Of a DNA stretch of 64,000 bases, positions 61,830 through 64,000 are shown piece by piece (positions within the stretch are counted from its first letter, which is position 1; every line of letters begins with the position of its first letter). Under the pieces are notes generated by a model. The model saw nothing but the letters and a program-made list of their open reading frames with translations, was not told where the DNA came from and made no database searches. This DNA is from Arsukibacterium indicum (GTDB lineage: Bacteria > Pseudomonadota > Gammaproteobacteria > Enterobacterales > Alteromonadaceae). The position numbers were made by a program, and so were the translations under genes. The stretch covers positions 124,001 through 188,000 of the forward strand of contig NZ_JAHRID010000006.1 in assembly GCF_019100565.1 (NCBI RefSeq), read 5' to 3'.

Positions 61830-64000
61830 ATGACTTCACCTGAGCAGATGATTGAAAATGGCAGCGGCATTGGCTTAGCCACCATTGCCGCCATTTCGCT
61901 GGTATACCTGCTGATTTTATTCAGTGTTGGCCGCTTTGGCCGGCGCATTACCGCCAGGCATCCGCTGGCTCCCTGGATATTCAGCTTTGCGCTGTCAATT
62001 TATTGTACCTCCTGGGCGTTTTACGGCGTAACCGCCCAGGCTGCAGTAAACGGCTGGTGGATACCACCGACGTACATCGGCTCTTTTATCCTGTTCTGGT
62101 TCGGTTTTAAATTAATCGCCCGCATTGCCATTGCCTGCCGGCGCTATCGCATCACCTCCGTTGCCGACTTTATCGCCACACGCTTTGGCCATTCCCGCTC
62201 GCTGGCAGTAATAATTACCTTAATTCTGATCATGGCGGTTATTCCTTATATCGCCCTGCAATTGCATGCCGTTTCTACCAGCATTAATACCCTGGTGCAG
62301 GCAGAGGTTGGCAAGCACTGGTACACCGATACCGGCTTTTATGTCAGCCTGTGGATGGCAGTATTCGCCCTACTGTTTGTCAGTAAAAGCGCCCGGGCCC
62401 ATCAACCTAACCCCGGGCTGATGACCGCCATTGCCTTTGAATCGCTGATTAAGCTGCTAGCTCTGCTGGCCATTGGCTGCTTTGTGGTTTTTGGTATGTT
62501 TGACGGCTTTGCCAGTATTTTTGACAGCGCCGCGGTTGACCCTGCCATCAGCAAGCTGCGACAGCAGGCGCTGCCTATGCACGCCTACTGGCTGCATGCC
62601 CTGCTCGGCTTTTTTGCTACCCTGTGCCTGCCCAGGCAGTTTCATGTCAGCTTTGTTGAAAACCAGAAGTTAAGTCACCTGCGCAGTGCCCGCTGGATCT
62701 TCCCACTGTATTTATTATTAATGAGTATTTTTACCCTGCCACTGGCATTAGCCGGCGTTATGCTACTGGGAAACGACGTCAATATTGATGTGGTGGTACT
62801 GCAATTGCCGCTGGCGGCAAATCGCACCGACGTGGCTTTGCTGGCCTATCTGGGAGGTTTTTCTGCAGCAACCAGTATGGTGGTGGTTGCCACAGTAGTG
62901 CTGGGTATTATGATCACCAACGAATTACTGGCACCGCTTATTTACCGTAGCAGCCAGCTTCAGCCAGACGTTCAGCACAAGGTAAAAGTTGCCACCCTGC
63001 GTCGTTCGGCCATGCTTACCGTAATGGCGCTGGGCTTTGTGTACTACCGTTTTATCGGCACCGAAACCGGCTTAGCTCAATTGGGTTTAATGGCGTTTGC
63101 GCTGGTGGCGCAGTTGGCGCCAGCGTTAATCCTTGGTTTATTATCGCGCAAGGTCAACCGCCAGGGCGCTATCGCCGGGGTGCTGAGTGGTGCGGTAGTC
63201 TGGGCGTATATTTTGTTACTTCCGGAAATCAGCCGGGCGGGTTTAATGGGATCGAACTGGCTGAGCCAGGGGCCTTTTGGTCTGTCCTGGCTGGCCCCAC
63301 AGCAGTTGTTTGGCTGGCAGGCAGACCCATTAAGTTTAGGGGTGCTGCTAAGCTTGTCGGTAAACTGCCTGATGGTGTTGCTGATAAGCCAGTTTAGTAA
63401 TACCCGGGTCAGCGAATGGCTGGAAAGCGGCCGTTTTCTGAGGGCCCAGCTTAGTACCGACCATAATCGTCGCAGCTCACAGTTAAGCGTGCAGGATTGT
63501 TATCTGCTGGTTAAACGTTTTGCCGGTGAAAAAGAAGCACGGCGTCTGTTGCTGCGTAATTTAAAAGACCCAACACCCGCTCAGAATCAACTGGCGCCGC
63601 TTAATCTGGTACAGGCTGCCGAGCGCAGTCTGGCGGCTGTGGTGGGCGGTGCCTCTATGCGGCTGATTATGGATGCTGCCGGCAGGCATGCTCAGCTGCC
63701 AATGGAAACCGTTGAACGCTTTGTAGACGAAGCCAGTCAGGTATTTCAGTTCAACCAGGCATTGTTGCTTTCTACTATTGATAATATCAGCCAGGGCATC
63801 AGCGTGGTCGATGCCGATTTACGGCTGATAGCCTGGAATCAGCGCTATATCGATATGTTCAGCTATCCGCCGGGCATGGTTGAAGTTGGCAAACCGGTCG
63901 CAGAGGTAATTCGCTTTAACCTGCAGCGCGGCCTGATTGACAGTGAAAATATTGAGGCTGAAGTCAGCAAACGGCTGAGCTTTCTGCGCCAGGGCAGCAG
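61830..64000 (+). CDS. Sodium:solute symporter-PAS sensor kinase, 3' end outside window
   Basis: The frame from ATG 61830 is open to the end of the window (723 codons). The first roughly 570 residues form about 13 membrane helices with the SSS/PutP-like pattern (CTSWAFYGVTAQAAVNGWW, RITSVADFIATRFGHSRSL, FCTLCLPRQFHV-type segment around 265). After a linker, a PAS domain starts near residue 645 (DNISQGISVVDADLRLIAWN). In known proteins of this layout (CbrA-like kinases), a histidine kinase domain and often a receiver follow; here they would lie past base 64000. It is probably a sensor of a small carboxylate or amino acid. The ribosome site is weak. Confidence 0.85.
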   Translation, partial: MTSPEQMIENGSGIGLATIAAISLVYLLILFSVGRFGRRITARHPLAPWIFSFALSIYCTSWAFYGVTAQAAVNGWWIPPTYIGSFILFWFGFKLIARIAIACRRYRITSVADFIATRFGHSRSLAVIITLILIMAVIPYIALQLHAVSTSINTLVQAEVGKHWYTDTGFYVSLWMAVFALLFVSKSARAHQPNPGLMTAIAFESLIKLLALLAIGCFVVFGMFDGFASIFDSAAVDPAISKLRQQALPMHAYWLHALLGFFATLCLPRQFHVSFVENQKLSHLRSARWIFPLYLLLMSIFTLPLALAGVMLLGNDVNIDVVVLQLPLAANRTDVALLAYLGGFSAATSMVVVATVVLGIMITNELLAPLIYRSSQLQPDVQHKVKVATLRRSAMLTVMALGFVYYRFIGTETGLAQLGLMAFALVAQLAPALILGLLSRKVNRQGAIAGVLSGAVVWAYILLLPEISRAGLMGSNWLSQGPFGLSWLAPQQLFGWQADPLSLGVLLSLSVNCLMVLLISQFSNTRVSEWLESGRFLRAQLSTDHNRRSSQLSVQDCYLLVKRFAGEKEARRLLLRNLKDPTPAQNQLAPLNLVQAAERSLAAVVGGASMRLIMDAAGRHAQLPMETVERFVDEASQVFQFNQALLLSTIDNISQGISVVDADLRLIAWNQRYIDMFSYPPGMVEVGKPVAEVIRFNLQRGLIDSENIEAEVSKRLSFLRQGS

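Noticed and set aside
1-64000. Search for CRISPR arrays, insertion sequences, prophage genes, tRNA or rRNA
   Set aside because: Reading both strands I found no regularly spaced repeats, no transposase or integrase-like protein and no tRNA cloverleaf; a covariance-model search would be needed to exclude small RNAs.

Overview
The window is chromosomal DNA from a gammaproteobacterium of the Alteromonadales/Chromatiaceae type, probably close to Rheinheimera, Alishewanella or Arsukibacterium. That placement is inference. It rests on E. coli-like synteny blocks (yihY-dtd-yiiD; yibN-grxC-secB-gpsA opposite gpmI-envC-yibQ; rpoH-ftsX-ftsE-ftsY opposite rsmD; glpE-glpG; ubiC-ubiA) combined with a Shewanella-style GlcNAc/chitin locus (BadF-type NagK, NagP, a LacI-type NagR and a TonB receptor). 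Gene density is high. I saw no rRNA, tRNA, CRISPR array, insertion sequence or prophage gene.

Layout. 1-1.8 kb: 3' part of a chemoreceptor gene. 1.9-6.9 kb, minus strand: a membrane protein with an Mrr-like domain, yiiD, dtd, yihY and typA. 7.2-11.8 kb: nitrogen control block glnA, a DUF4124 gene, glnL and glnG, with a sigma-54 promoter and NtrC-type sites. 11.8-15.5 kb: cpxP divergent from cpxR-cpxA-pldB. 15.5-18 kb: trmL and a degenerate GGDEF-EAL protein. 18-24 kb: the gpsA/secB/grxC/yibN and gpmI/envC/yibQ blocks. 24-28.7 kb: rpoH preceded by a perfect CIRCE element, then ftsX/ftsE/ftsY, with rsmD opposite. 28.7-40.8 kb: small conserved genes (DUF416, a Q-rich coiled-coil protein, two lipoproteins, a 2OG oxygenase, DUF192), ubiCA, a FliL-like protein, glpEG, lemA plus an M48 peptidase, an HDOD protein and a DUF2256 mini-gene.

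40.8-58.9 kb is dominated by amino-sugar use. nagB, the nagK-nagA-nagP operon, a GH20 hexosaminidase and a TonB-dependent receptor each lie behind a copy of the 14-bp core TGACAGCGTTGTCA, and a LacI-family regulator (nagR) with a degraded copy follows. The implied flow is: the receptor imports chito-oligomers or GlcNAc across the outer membrane, the hexosaminidase releases GlcNAc, NagP imports it, NagK phosphorylates it, NagA deacetylates it and NagB yields fructose-6-phosphate. Unrelated housekeeping genes (dusC, tdh-kbl, a tetR gene, coaD) lie between nagB and the main cluster. SapC and cupin/JmjC-like genes accompany the receptor.

59-64 kb: an AbgT-family transporter with a Fur-like box upstream, a 3-hydroxybutyrate dehydrogenase, and the 5' part of a large sodium-symporter/PAS sensor kinase that runs off the window.

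I found no wholly unknown multi-gene system. The most notable signals are the CIRCE element in front of rpoH, the shared operator tying the TonB receptor to the nag genes, the Fur-like box on the AbgT gene, the membrane-anchored Mrr-like protein lacking its catalytic lysine, and the EAL protein lacking metal ligands.
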